From NCBI RefSeq assembly GCF_003672135.1, contig NC_039514.1:11707787-11771786 (forward strand): 64,000 nt of DNA, given 5' to 3'. The notes below the pieces were generated by a model. It worked only from the letters and a program-made list of their open reading frames with translations, did no database searches and was not told the origin of the DNA. The position numbers and the translations under genes were made by a program. How positions within the stretch are numbered: position 1 is the first letter of the stretch; the number at the start of each line of letters is the position of its first letter. This stretch comes from Ooceraea biroi (lineage: Eukaryota > Arthropoda > Insecta > Hymenoptera > Formicidae). This document shows, piece by piece, positions 1-12,600 of the stretch.

Positions 1-327
1 CCCGATCCCCGATTCAAAGTTTCTTTGTTTATTACGCGGCTTTGTTTCTTCGGCGTCCGACTAATCGAATCGCCGGGCGGTGAATCGATGTTGATTGCAC
101 CGCCGGGGTTGCCGCGCACGAAATTAGACGACGGGCGTTCAAGCGCGTGAAATACGCCGCACGTTGATATTAAGGGTACGTAAAGTCGACGATATATGTA
201 TCTCTTTCTCTCTCGTTTTCCCGCGTCGTTTCCCGTTCGGAAAGTAAATTTCAGTCGATTTTTCATCGTCTCTGCGTCGCGACCGGTCTAAAATTTCGCG
301 CCTGGCGCAGTAATTTTCTGGCGGTAA
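1..327. other. non-coding DNA, nothing recognised
   Basis: AT/CpG mixed sequence up to the first foldback element. It contains a short CT-rich run near 200-220 and no convincing exon, RNA gene or repeat. Confidence 0.5.
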
Positions 328-1053
328 TTAAGGGGGGAGCCTGCTTTAGAACGTTGAAAATAAGGTATAATTTTACGAATTTTTTTGGAGAAACTATACA
401 GCGGATCATTATAAAACTTTGATGCATTTATTAGTACATGTTTAAAGACAAACAAAATTATTTTTTTATTTGAATATATCGCCTGTAGAGGTCGTCCTGG
501 AGGCATCTTAGTGCAGCCGGCATTGTAAATTGGCGAGCATTCTCCTGCCTCCAATTTCATCCAAACTGAAAAATTGAAATATTTTCTTCTTATTTATGAA
601 TTCCCATCGTCGATGAACCTTTAATATTCATAAAAACACTAAGTTAAACAATTATTTTTGCATGAAAAAGTTCAAAAACTTTGCCTAAAAATCGTACTTT
701 TGTGTTCTAAGCTCCACCATTTTGGCATTTTTCAACTTTTTTCTTCTCTCTTTGGTTCATCGACGATGGGAATTCATAAATAACGAGAAGATATTTCAAT
801 TTTTCAGTTTAGACGAAATTTGGAGGCAGGAGAATGCTCACCAATTTGCAATGCCGGCGACGCGGCTGCACTAAGATTTCTCCAGGACGACCTCTACGAG
901 CGATATATTCAAATCAAAAAATAATTTTTTTGTCTTTAAACCTGTACTAATAAATGCATCAAAGTTTTATAATGATCCGCTGTATAGTTTCTCCAGAAAC
1001 AATTCGTAAAATATACCTTATTTTCAGCGTTCTAAAGCAGGCTCCCCCCTTAA
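328..1053. mobile_element. TTAA-bounded foldback element, copy 1
   Basis: Non-autonomous element of 726 bp including TTAA at both ends. The left end reads TTAA then GGGGGGAGCCTGCTTTAG, and the right end is its reverse complement followed by TTAA. The arms are inverted repeats of about 290-300 bp around a unique centre of about 150 bp (roughly 620-760). Short open frames here are translations of the arms, not genes. The right arm carries an extra GCGTCGCC that the left arm lacks. TTAA at both ends fits a piggyBac-type target. However, the ends start with G, not the usual CCC, and a TA target with A as first element base would fit equally well, so the superfamily is open. Confidence 0.85.
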
Positions 1054-2196
1054 TCCGGTTTTTTACGTTCGGCGGTATACGAAATTTCAGCGCGCGTGAT
1101 AGACGATTTAGATAGTTTCAACGGTAAACGGACAATACGACTGAATGTGCTAAGCTCGTTCCAGGTGAATTTTATCACGCGCGATAACAGAACAGATACG
1201 CATCCTCTTCATAAAGCGGAACTCGCTGCGGAATCCGAGAAGTATTGAGTTTTCGGTTTATTGGCATCGATATATCTCAGTTTTTAACTTCCGTCGAGTC
1301 CGCTGCTATCAATTCGATATCATATTCAATTACTGCGTCCGTAAGTACTTTTCGATGGCCTACCCCACCATTTTTATACCGCTCCCTAAAATGCGATATC
1401 AATTCTTAATATCAGGATTTTCGAAATGGCAGTCCGATCTTCCGAATTTTCGATCGCGAATTCATCCCTCATTTTCCACCCAATAGCGGTCACCGGGAGA
1501 ATGGCCGGAGGGTCAAAGTTCATGGGAGATTCCGCATTATGCCATAACTTGGAAAAGTTCGATAATTTTCCCTTATCGCAGCTCGGAGAGCCACTTTTAC
1601 GGCAATGCCCTCGGACTTCGCCTTACCGGACGTGACTTCTGACTCGCCGAGAGAAATCAGTTTTATCTTTGCAGAGAATAATTTTCCGCCTGAAACTTTC
1701 TCTATTACGAGTGTCGTTAGCGCAATTAGAGTGCATAGACCCATCGATTCGAAATGGCGAAGGTACCGCCAGGCTTGCCCTGTACGCAAATCTGCTAATA
1801 ATTAATTTCAACAATTATTTACACTAGTTATAAAAAATTCGGAATTTGCACGCGCAAATTTATTGGCCTGAAGAAACGACGGGAGAAGCGTCTTCCCGCG
1901 CGTATACGCGTACGTATAGATCAAAGGATTCTAGGAATTATTTATCATATGCAGAAAACGCATAAGAAGGATGAGAAAGGAGATCCAGGCGTGCAAAGAG
2001 AGCGTAGAGAGAAGTGCAAACAGCAGAGCAACGGCGGAGGTCAAGCGGTGCATTTACATAACTCGTGCTATGTAAAGATACGTGTGCAAAGACGTTGCCC
2101 GACCGGCAACGGAATACCGAATTGTCAGAAAGTCCTGCGATTAAATATTAGCGTGAATAAACTGCAGCCTCCGCGGGATATTCTCAATCCGAGCTC

Positions 2197-2200
<4 letters not shown>

Positions 2201-2241
<41 letters not shown>
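2201..2241. repeat. (GA)n microsatellite
   Basis: About 20 uninterrupted GA units. In one frame they read as alternating Arg-Glu, which explains the long open frame across this place. Confidence 0.95.
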
Positions 2242-2244
<3 letters not shown>

Positions 2245-2548
2245 GAAGTGCCGGGGTGAGTTTCCTTGGAGCGTTCCGATTTCTTTCTCAAATCCGCTTA
2301 TCCTTTTCTCATATGTCTGCGTTTTCTCGTTTGTGGCCCCCTTCCGTTCCTCATTATTTCCTCTTATCCTCCAAGTGTTTTACGTCACATCGCGCGTTCG
2401 CTCCTGCAGGATCGCGGATCTTAATCGTTCGAGTGATCGTTCGAGAAATCGTTCGAGCAACCCTTGTCGGAGAAACGGACAAGGCGAGATGAAAGCTAAA
2501 AACGAGAAGCGTGAAAGAGTGCAGTGTAGAGGAGGAGACCTCCTCCAG

Positions 2549-2631
2549 ACAAACGACGCCTGTAATATCTCAGGAATACCCTCGTAGCCGTCGGCGAGTC
2601 GTATTCAAACTTCCGCGATTATCCTCCCCGA
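2549..2631 (+). repeat. local direct repeat, unit a
   Basis: Shares the block ACAAACGACGCCTGTAATAT, then CTCAGG, CCTCG, CGTATTCAAACTT, CGCGATTATC and CCCCGA in the same order with 3360-3451. It differs by substitutions and small indels. The two units lie about 810 bp apart in the same orientation. Neither has recognisable terminal repeats. Confidence 0.8.
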
Positions 2632-3359
2632 CACACCGCGGTGCTCCGAGATTAAAAACCACTATTGTGGAATGTCGCTAGTTTTCTGATTACTGGAAAA
2701 ATCCTGTCGTTGCGGGCTATGTCATTGCCAGAGGATTAGCATTGTGCTTATTATTGCATCTCAAGGGTTGAGATAAAACTGGTTGCAAAAGTCGAGGATA
2801 AAAACATCATGAGATAGCTCTCTTTTAAATAACATTTTAATATTTACGTTAAAGAGATCGAAAAATACTGTGCGGACGATAAAGATAGATTTATCAAACG
2901 AAGTTTCAAAATACTCGAAATACATATCTAATGCCTGCTCGTGTTTCAGTAAAATATTATTTGATTCAGAAAACTCTCTGAATTTTTACTTTAAATAAAC
3001 GTATGCCACGAGTTCACAAAACCGTAATTACAATCTTGCTTGAAATTACTGTTGACATTATAAAAAACTGTTATGACACGAGAATTGCTGCGAAAATAAA
3101 ATCACGTCGTGTCGGGGGCGTCGTGTCCGATTTTCAATTCCCACGATAAAACCTTAAACAAATTAGACCTTCTCGCGAAGCGAAGCAGTACAGCGCACGA
3201 CGTCTGGAGATTAGTGCACCCTTGAAGAACCGTTCCGAAGCGACGAAGAGTGGATGGAAGGACGCTGACGGGCCGCGAAAGAACGACAACGAACGAGGGG
3301 GGAAAAAGCCGGGTTGGGGGACGCTAAAGAAAACTGCCGAGAGGGATAGCAACCCTCGA

Positions 3360-3451
3360 ACAAACGACGCCTGTAATATCTCAGGGATATCCTCGACCGG
3401 GTCGTAGCCGCGGGGAGAATCGTATTCAAACTTCGCGATTATCTTCCCCGA
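3360..3451 (+). repeat. local direct repeat, unit b
   Basis: Second unit of the pair with 2549-2631. It is about 9 bp longer because of an insertion after CCTCGACC. It is followed at once by a CT-rich tract. Confidence 0.8.
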
Positions 3452-4760
3452 GATTCTCTCTCGTGGCTCCTCTCCTTCCTCTCTCTCTCATCCCCTTTCT
3501 TCCCTTCGCCCGTCTTCCCTCCTACGATCCTGGTATTTTTTCTTCCACCACCGCAGCCACCGCTACCGCCACCGGTCTGTGCACGCGGGAACCACTCGTG
3601 ATAAATGCGACCCGATAAAGGCGCACTCGTCATTCGCCCTGGCGAATCGACCGTTCACCCGATCCTTTACTTTTCCCCTTCCAACTCCCCTTTCTCTTTC
3701 TTTCTTTCCTTCTTTTGACGAATCGTCTTTGTCGCCGCCGTGAAATGGAATCGAGCACGATTCGATCCCGTAGGTAGGTGGAAAAGAAAAAAACCAGCCC
3801 GGTAACCGCGGAAAGGTGATATCGCGTGGCGCGATTGTCACCTGGCGATAAGGGCGCGCGTACGGGAAAGGGATTATTTATCGTGCCGCGTCGCGCACGG
3901 TTCTTTTCCCCGGTGTTAGACAGGAAAAACGGCAATCAGCGACGATTTCATGGTGACGAAATAATTCCTTGCATAATCCGCCGCTGAGAAAAGTGCAAAT
4001 ATAAAATCATATTTTATTTAGAGATACGAGATGTCATTTCGCAAAAATTTCATAAGATTGTTCTCGAAGAATTATGAGCTGTATCAAAAAGAGAAAATGT
4101 ATCTGCTTGTAAAGCCATCGATATCTTAGAACAAGAGCATCCGTCTGCGGTACGGAGGAAAAAGGAGGAAATGACATATGTGTCGATATAGAGCATTTAT
4201 TTTCCTAACTATAGTATCGACACGTATTTATTATGGGTCTGAGGCATCGGTATACGTTACGTTAGACACGGGGAAATAAAGGGGTGCGCAGCCCCTCAAG
4301 TAAAATATGATGATAAAGAATCATAGAAGAAACAGAAAGGAGAAAATAGGATTTACGCAGGGTTTATCGTAAACCTTCGAAAACCGTCAGAGGGGTTTTA
4401 TTCCCGTCATAATACGCAGTTCTCGCGTTTCCCCGGCGCGCGCTGTAATACTAAAAAGAAAATAAGGATAAACACGGTAAAATGCGAAATTTCCGCTGCA
4501 GCTTGCATTGATGCTTGTACAGCTTCGCGCAAACAATCCGCCACGATTAAACGTGATTACTTCCGATCGCCCGCGTCCGATTGTATATTTTATTACACGT
4601 CGCTCTCTGCGCTGCACGTACAAACAACGAAATTCTTCATAATGCGAGCTACCCGCGTCAGGATAATACAATACGATACGATACGAGTGAGCCCGCGGAC
4701 ACCACGGAAAGATCGGATTGCGCGGGTTTTCCTCGAGGAGAAGGAGGTAATTGAGAGGCT

Positions 4761-5488
4761 TTAAGGGGGGAGCCTGCTTTAGAACGCTGAAAATAAGGTA
4801 TATTTTACGAATTGTTTTTGGAGAAACTATACAGCGGATCATTATAAAACTTTGATGCATTTATTAGTACATGTTTATAGATAAAAAAATTATTTTTTTA
4901 TTTGAATATATCGCCTGTAGAGGTCGTCCTGGAGAAATCTTAGTGCAGCCGCGTCGCCGGCATTGCAAATTGGTGAGCATTCTCTTGCCTCCAAATTTCG
5001 TCTAAACTGAAAAATTGAAATGTGTTCTCGTTATTTATGAATTCCCATCGTCGATGAACCAAAGAGAGAAGAAAAAAGTTGAAAAGTGCCAAAATGGTGG
5101 AGCTTAGAACACAAAAGTACGATTTTTAGGCAAAGTTGTTGAACTTTTTCATGCAAAAGTAATTGTTTAACTTAATGTTTTTATGAATATTAAAGGTTCA
5201 TCGACGATGGGAATTCATAAATAACGAGAAAATATTTCAATTTTTCAGTTTGGATGAAATTGGAGGCAGGAGAATGCTCGCCAATTTACAATGCCGGCTG
5301 CACTAAGATGCCTCCAGGACGACCTCTACAGGCGATATATTCAAATCAAAAAATAATTTTTTTTATCTTTAAACATGTACTAATAAATGCATCAAAGTTT
5401 TATAATGATCCGCTGTATAGTTTCTCCAAAAAAAAATTCGTAAAATTATACCTTATTTTCAACGTTCTAAAGCAGGTTTCCCCCTTAA
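4761..5488. mobile_element. TTAA-bounded foldback element, copy 2 (inverted)
   Basis: 728 bp including the TTAA ends. It is the same element as 328-1053 but inserted in the opposite orientation: the unique centre and the arm-specific GCGTCGCC are now on the left side. The right terminus has decayed (GGTTTCCCCC rather than GGCTCCCCCC). An open frame at 5254-5598 starts in the arm and runs past the element; it has no family resemblance and is treated as chance. Confidence 0.85.
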
Positions 5489-8400
5489 GTCGGCGAAGAT
5501 CGAGGTTGCGACAGGAGATCACGATCGTATCACCCTTTCTCCGACCGACGACTGGCGGTGTCGTCGTCAGGACGATACGCGAGGTCCATGGCAGATAACA
5601 GAATCAATTTCCGCGGGATTAGAAACCGAGCGACGATTCGTTCGTTAGAGGTGCTGCCCTTTTTGTTGGCTCGTTTGAGCACTCGAATGGCGGGGCATCA
5701 CCAGGCTGTCTCATTGCTCGATGCGAGGATCAACGAGCGACGTTAAAGGCGACGGACGGGAAACGTCCGGCTGTTAAGATAGAGATCGATGCAATTAATC
5801 GCGGATTACGATGCCGGCTAATTACGGCGGGACGTTTCGAGCCAGTTCGAGAATGCGCGCATCCGACGCGACGGCTTCCGTATCAAAGAATGGTGAGAAT
5901 TTTAAAGATCGATCGTCTCATTTCTATCTCGCGAAAACCGAGAGGAAATGCGTAAGTTTTTCTGTAAGACTGTGATTTCCGGTTTGCATCCGGGATGTTT
6001 AAAAGAAGCTTTTTCGTTAAAATTATTACTTCAGTGTGCGCTTTTAACAGTCCTTCTTTATTATTATAGATATATTATTATTAATCGTATCAATTAATTA
6101 CAGCAAATATTTTACAAAAAATGTTGTTACATTCAGTTTATTATACAAAGTGATGTGAATAATTGCTAAGCGAGACCGGTGAAAAAACAAAGAGTAATCC
6201 GAAGCGCAAAGTTGATACGTTCGCGCTGGGGTGTTTGGTTCGACCTCGTAATTTTTCGGTTTCATTTGGCTGGTCTCCAAACAACGGCATATTGTGTGTG
6301 TCACCCAAATTCTCCTCAGACACGCAGGAAATTGCTTGGTCGGAAATGGCCGCCGGATGCGGCGTTGTCCGGCTGAAAGCACCGCAGGAAAATCGTTTTA
6401 ATTGGCGCCGCGGAAAGCCGGAAAATTGGCCCGTACGATCGTCTAGACGGCTAATTTAAATAACATGATAACGTCCGGCTGCATTTTCACCGGGCGCGCT
6501 AGATTATCGGGGGAGAACTCCGCGAAGGAAATGACTGCTTGCATATACGAGTACAGCCTCGGTTAATATCGTACCGCGGAACATCTCTAACAAATTGTAC
6601 TTAAATTAAACCATCCGACATATTCACGAATTAAAACTCACGCTAAGTTCTTCTTGTGTTTTAGAGAAAGGACATTCCAAAACTTTAAAAAATTTGTCAT
6701 TATTTCAATTTTGTAATTCAACAAAAACTCTGAGAATTTCATTATAATGTATCTGAAAAATCTTTTCTCAGACAAAACAAATTTTTATCTTGCGCGAGCA
6801 TAATTCTGCAGCTGGGAACATGAAAAGCGTATCTTACATCCATGTTGCGAGCATTAGATACATTTTTAATCGTGAGCTGCATTAAAAATTAAGAAGTTCT
6901 TCGATCGATGCGTGACGCGAGGAATTTCGAGTAACAATTGTGTCATATGTTTCCATCGCGTAAACCCGCGAGCGACAGTTCACGCAACGTTAAATAATCC
7001 CGTATTGTCGTAATTTTAGCAATGCAAATGGTATCGAGGTGCATATCGATTGAAGCGACATTTCGCGTTATTACAAACCACGTATGTGCATAACATGTAT
7101 TGCCCTTCGCGAACGTTACGCTGCTCGATCAGTTGCGTAGATTAATAAACAACGCAGCACTGCATTAAATTTCATAACTTTTGTTGCCGATCCCGCTTCT
7201 GCTCGACTGTAATGCTCTTTGCGGCGTCATGGTATTACCGGACGCTCTTCAGCCTTCTCTGTGCATATTTATTTCTATCATCTGTCGCTTCTCAGTTGGA
7301 TGCAAGTGCGCGAACGTGTGTGTACATGCACCTATCTCTGTGTCACGCATTATTGTATTGTACGTTCTCTCTTTCTCCATTTCGGTGGATGCATCAGTGT
7401 GCTTGTAGTCACACACGAAACGGCACGCGCCAGAACGCGGAAGAGATAACTGGTTAACTCGATAAAAAGGGTTCTCTTTTCAGTAAAACAGAGGAGAATG
7501 GAAAAGATAATGCGAAGTCGTGGCGGTAGACAGCTCGCATTACTTTCGTTAAGTAGACTCAAGTACGTTTTCGAGGTTCGCAGGTGGATAAAGTGAATGC
7601 AAGAATTGAATTAAGGTAAGCAAACACTCTCTGTCTCACGCGCGCGCGCGAAATTGTACAACACTAAAGCGCTAGAATGTGCGATATGCTACAATGCGAT
7701 CAGTTCAAATGTTTTGTATGAGCTTCGAAAACGGGAAACCTCCTAAACCAATGTTTTATTGCATCGCGTCGAAATGGGGTTCACGCGCGCGCCTTGATTC
7801 ACATGATTTTCATTGTAATTTTCATTCCGTGCGAAATCGCAAGATTTCACGTGTGGAAGTTCGCGAATGCTAAAAACGAGAATAATGCGGTGATTGTTTT
7901 CTTTCCAAACATTGACAGACAAGGCAGACAAAAATGCTTTAAAGAAATAAAAGAATAATTTTATATATAGAATTTCATTTAGAAATGCTGAATTTATTGG
8001 TACATTTTCTTTCGCAAAATTTTTAGGATATTTTAGTGCTAAATAAACATTTTTTAATTAACCGCAAATTCGGAACAACATCCGAGACATTTCTCTCGGG
8101 AAGGGCGGAATGCGATCGCGCGAGCAGCGCGTAGCAAAATCAACAAAATTGGGCGGGCGCGAGTATGTTCTTTGGAATTGCTCGTTATGCCGGCGTCTCT
8201 GTACGTGCCGCTGGGAGAAGCGGTATTGTTCGTTATTGCAGCGTAGGTGAGACTGAACTTTGAGGTCTCAAAGGGTTGCTGGGGAGGCTAAAAGCGCATC
8301 GTAACCGTATGTGAGGAGCAGAGACGTGGAACAGGGCCGCCAAGAGCTGAAACTCAGAGCTGAAACTCAGAGCTGAAGAGCGGCGCGGTGCGTCTACTCG

Positions 8401-8922
8401 CGGCGAATCTTCTCTGCAAATACAGTCGATGAACGGCACACGATTAGGAAAATTAGAGGCAAAACTAACAGAAGCGTTTCAAACTCGACGTGATCGCGAC
8501 TAGTCGGCTGGTCGCAGTTGTTAATGCTGATGCACGAAGATAAAATCAAAGATGTCTTCCATACAAAACGGATCATCCGTTACGGATGTCGCTCTTTGTG
8601 AAAGAACGATGTCTGTCAAATAAGAATTATGTACTAATCAACTGCAGTAGTTAAAAGAGATGTGAGAGCGTTTCATGTACACGTCGAATGTGTAACGCTT
8701 TCATCGCAATTATGCGAGACAGCGCATCGCGTCGATCTTTCCACGTGAACGCTCGTGAAGGGAGACCTGTCGATCATCGAAACGATCAATCATTCGTAAC
8801 AAAGTAACGATAAAGCAGAACGTGGCAGCTGACGTCACGTCTCCATGCGTGAGAATTTCGGCTGACATACGTTGGACACCGTTCGAATCTACGAGAGAAA
8901 TTAAGTTCCTCAATTTGGAATC
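5489..8922. other. intergenic or intronic stretch
   Basis: AT-rich sequence with CpG-rich patches. No open frame resembles a protein family. It holds a small 13-bp tandem repeat at 8345-8377 and a short CG dinucleotide run near 7638-7650. Confidence 0.5.
8345..8377. repeat. 13-bp tandem repeat
   Basis: The unit AGCTGAAACTCAG occurs twice in full and once in part. Confidence 0.9.
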
Positions 8923-9608
8923 TTAAGGGGGGAGCCTGCTTTAGAACGTTGAAAATAAGGTATAATTTTACGAATTTTTTTGGAGAAACTATACAGCGGA
9001 TCATTATAAAACTTTGATGCATTTATTAGTACATGTTTAAAGATAAACAAAATTATTTTTTTATTTGAATATATCGCCTGTAGAGGTCGTCCTGGAGGCA
9101 TTGTAAATTCGTGAGCGTTCTCCTGCCTCCAAATTTCATCCAAACTGAAAAATTGAAATATTTTCTTGTTATTTATGAATTCCCATCGTCGATGAACCTT
9201 TAATATTCATAAAAACATTAAGTTAAACAATTATTTTTGCATGAAAAAGTTCAAAAACTTTGCCTAAAAATCGTACTTTTGTGTTCTAAGCTCCACCATT
9301 TTGGCACTTTTCAACTTTTTTCTTCTCTCTTTGGTTCATCGACGATGGGAATTCATAAATAACGAGAAGATATTTCAATTTTTCAGTTTAGACGAAATTT
9401 GGAGGCAGGAGAATGCTCACCAATTTGCAATGCCTCCAGGACGACCTCTACAGGCGATATATTCAAATCAAAAAATAATTTTTTTTATCTTTAAACATGT
9501 ACTAATAAATGCATCAAAGTTTTATAATGATCCGCTGTATAGTTTCTCCAGAAACAATTCGTAAAATATACCTTATTTTCAGCGTTCTAAAGCAGGCTCC
9601 CCCCTTAA
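8923..9608. mobile_element. TTAA-bounded foldback element, copy 3
   Basis: 686 bp including the TTAA ends, same orientation as 328-1053. Both arms lack the block CTTAGTGCAGCCGG that copies 1 and 2 carry. The bases flanking the gap remain arm-specific (GTAAATTCGTGAGC on the left, GCAAATTGGTGAGC after reversing the right). The deletion therefore appears to have been copied from one arm to the other. No coding capacity. Confidence 0.87.
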
Positions 9609-12600
9609 AGGGCACACCGCTATTGGAACTAGGATCGGAGTAAAGCGCAGAGAGAGAAAGAAAGGGAGAGAAAGGGAAGGAGAGAAAATAGAGATGAAAG
9701 AGACATAAGAAAACGGTGATGAAAATGAAGAAGGAAGAGGATGGATCTAACAATAAGAGAAGACAGATGGAGAAAAGCGAGAAGATCCGTGAGAGAATGC
9801 TCGACAAAACGCGTGCAGGAAGCGGATCCCGCGGAAGTACCCGGCTCTCCGCTAGGATTCCTAGCGCAAACAGATACCGTCTTCCTCACCGGAAGGCGGG
9901 ACACACGTACAATGTTGTACCTCCTGCAGAAACTGTCGTTTTCCCGTATTTGTTCGTCTGAGCGTCCCGGAAAAATGAACTTCATGGGGCGCGACCGTAC
10001 GCGGGTCTCCCTTCTTCTCTCTCCGAAAGAAAAAGCGTTTCTCCATTGGGGCGACAATCCACCCACCGCGAACTGTGTTTTGGCTTTGCACGAGTACGAC
10101 ACGCAACTGTTGGCGCGTCTCTCGGGATTATTGGAAATGCGATCCGCGCGGACCCAGAGCGGATATTTGCCGTTTTATCGAGATGGTTTGTTCAAATTCA
10201 AAGCAATCACTCGAAGCGAGCATTTAGTGTTTTGTTAATCGTCGCACTCCCGTTTTTCACGTATCTCTTCGTCCGAACTGTCATACGTTTCTCGTCGTCA
10301 TATGTTTCACCAAATTTACTTTCAAAATTCCTTCATGAAAACGTGATTTTTCATCACGGCGAAATAAAATCCGCATAAAGTCCCACGAAAAGGAACAAAG
10401 CTAAAAAGCAATGTTCTTTTTTATTCTTTACATATTTTGCAATATGTCCGGAGTGGAGTGGATCTCACCGTAGCAGTTTATCGCGATAATACTCATATAG
10501 GATGCAACATTTGCGCGCTGTGACACTGTTTCCTGCGAAATTCGCATAAGCCTCCGCGAGGACGAAGACGTTCGCATTTCGGCGGCGGTTCGATGCGCAA
10601 TGCATCATCCGTAGGGCGGTAAAAGGGTAAAAAATTACCGTAACGCACCACGAGCGATGTGCCGGACTGGATGCGGAAGGTAAATTGGGATGGACGAGAC
10701 AACTCCATCGCGCGTCGTTTCGAGTTGATCTCGCCGGCGTAACATCTGTCGGGACTCGAGTTTTTCTGCTTTTTTTTCCGCTTCGCGCGTTCTCCATCGT
10801 CTCTTCTTCTTGTTTTTTCCTCCGACAGAGAAACCTGTTCTCGGCGTTCCACGGGCGAGGATGCAAAGAGGCGAGCACGAGTTCGTCGAGCAAACACGTG
10901 CAGGCGAACATATCGAGATGCCGTGAGAGCAAATAGCGGTCGTGCGATTTGCAGTCGGGATATTTAGCGGGAGTCGGCAAGTGTCTAGTTCGCACTCGCA
11001 CGAGATGTTAATTGAGCAATCTATCGTGCAGTCATCGTAATCGTAGATCCATTGTGCAACAATGACGTCACGTTGATCGTGATCGATATCACGTAATTCC
11101 AGCTATGTGTTTCAAGCGCGGTCATTTAAAAACGATTTTTATGCAACTGATTTCAATTTGGATTACAAGAAATGTGTCGAAGTTTATTTCTTTCCTTCAG
11201 TTTTATAATTTCACGTTTTCCTCGGTATAAAATAAAATAACAGGTCGGATCTCTCGATGTGAATGAGCAGATCAAATTAGAAATACAAATATTTTAATAA
11301 AAAGCTCGTGTAGCATAGACTACATAGATAAAATTGCGGATTCGTATACTTTATATATTAATGTGAATCTTTCTTTATAAAAACAAAATAAAGCATTGTA
11401 GATGACATTTAATCGGTGAATTGATTACTAACAACTACAACAGTAACAGTGACAAGCGACAACGAATGGATTAAAAAGGCTACTAAAAAGATTACTTTAA
11501 TCTCGATTTTTTAAAATAATATTTCGTTGAAAGCTCGTTGTATGATGTATAACGTATACATTTATAATATTATATTTATTATCATGACAATGAGAATTTG
11601 GAATTCCGAAGAGTCTCATCTTTCCACATTGACTCTGCTTTTCTGGCATCTATAATCCAAGGATTCTCTCCGCTGTTATCGAGCCGATTATCGTTGATCG
11701 CGACGGTCGATATTATGCGGTCGGAAGTGAGCGGGCTGACATATGCCCGTCCTCCTAATAAAACCGCATCCAATAAAAACGTATGGCCGCCCGCCCTCCG
11801 AGATAAGCCCCCGGGATCAGGTTTATGGTGCTGAACATGCGAATATACCCTCTACCAAAATGAACCGCGACTCCTCACTTTTCGTCCCGGCCTCTTTACC
11901 TGTTTTAAGATGGACCACACGCGTGCACCAAGCGCAACGCGTGCGTCGGAATAATTGGATGAAAGCACGCGCATCAAGTTTAACCGAGCGGATTCTTCAT
12001 TATAAATATGAAAAAATCTGCGATCTTCTTCCGACATCGATTGATAAGCTTACCATTTTTTAGCTGAGACTTCCTCTTTTTTCTTTTCAGATTACGAAGA
12101 GAAAAGAAGCAATTAGTGCTCGTAAATTAGCGCTCGTAAATTTCGATCAGATTCAACAAATTTAACGGAAGACTACTGCGCTTTATCTCTATCTAGATCT
12201 TTTAGTATTTCATGTTCAGATCGATCAACGTTTCATTAATTTTTATTAATGTGTGAAAACTGCAGCGAGGGAGAATTGATTTGTTCCTTTTTACTCTTGA
12301 AAATGATAATTTTCGAGATTGCGTTGGTTCTGAAACAAAAGCGCAATAATAATAATAATATGATAAATTAGTATTTGTGTTACGAAAGCTCGTATTCATA
12401 AATAAAATTTTTCGTAAACGACAGGTGAGGATATTAATATGTAACATGATGTGAAAATACAATATCGAATATTGATTTAATTGCGGAGGGGAGGGGTCAT
12501 CAAAAGATTATTTGAATTTAATGCGTCGATAACGCATCGGAGTATTAATTTATTCCAATCCGGATTAAACTTGACGAAAATTTATGTCGAACGTAAAAAT

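Larger units (their letters stand above)
1054..4760. other. intergenic or intronic stretch
   Basis: No convincing gene. It holds a (GA)n microsatellite (2201-2241), a pair of related direct repeats (2549-2631 and 3360-3451), a TC-rich run near 3470-3540 and AT-rich sequence from about 3960 on. An open frame of 212 codons at 1949-2587 runs through the GA repeat and resembles no family I know. Confidence 0.5.

Noticed and set aside
1949..2587. 212-codon open frame
   Set aside because: It runs through the (GA)n microsatellite, which reads as Arg-Glu repeats and cannot contain stops. The rest resembles no protein.
5254..5598. 114-codon open frame beginning MKLEAGECSPIYNAG
   Set aside because: The first part is translation of a foldback arm present in the other copies; the continuation is flanking DNA.
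9741..10238. 165-codon open frame
   Set aside because: The opposite strand is open over the same stretch in two frames, as expected for CpG-rich DNA. There is no domain, no splice support and no family resemblance.
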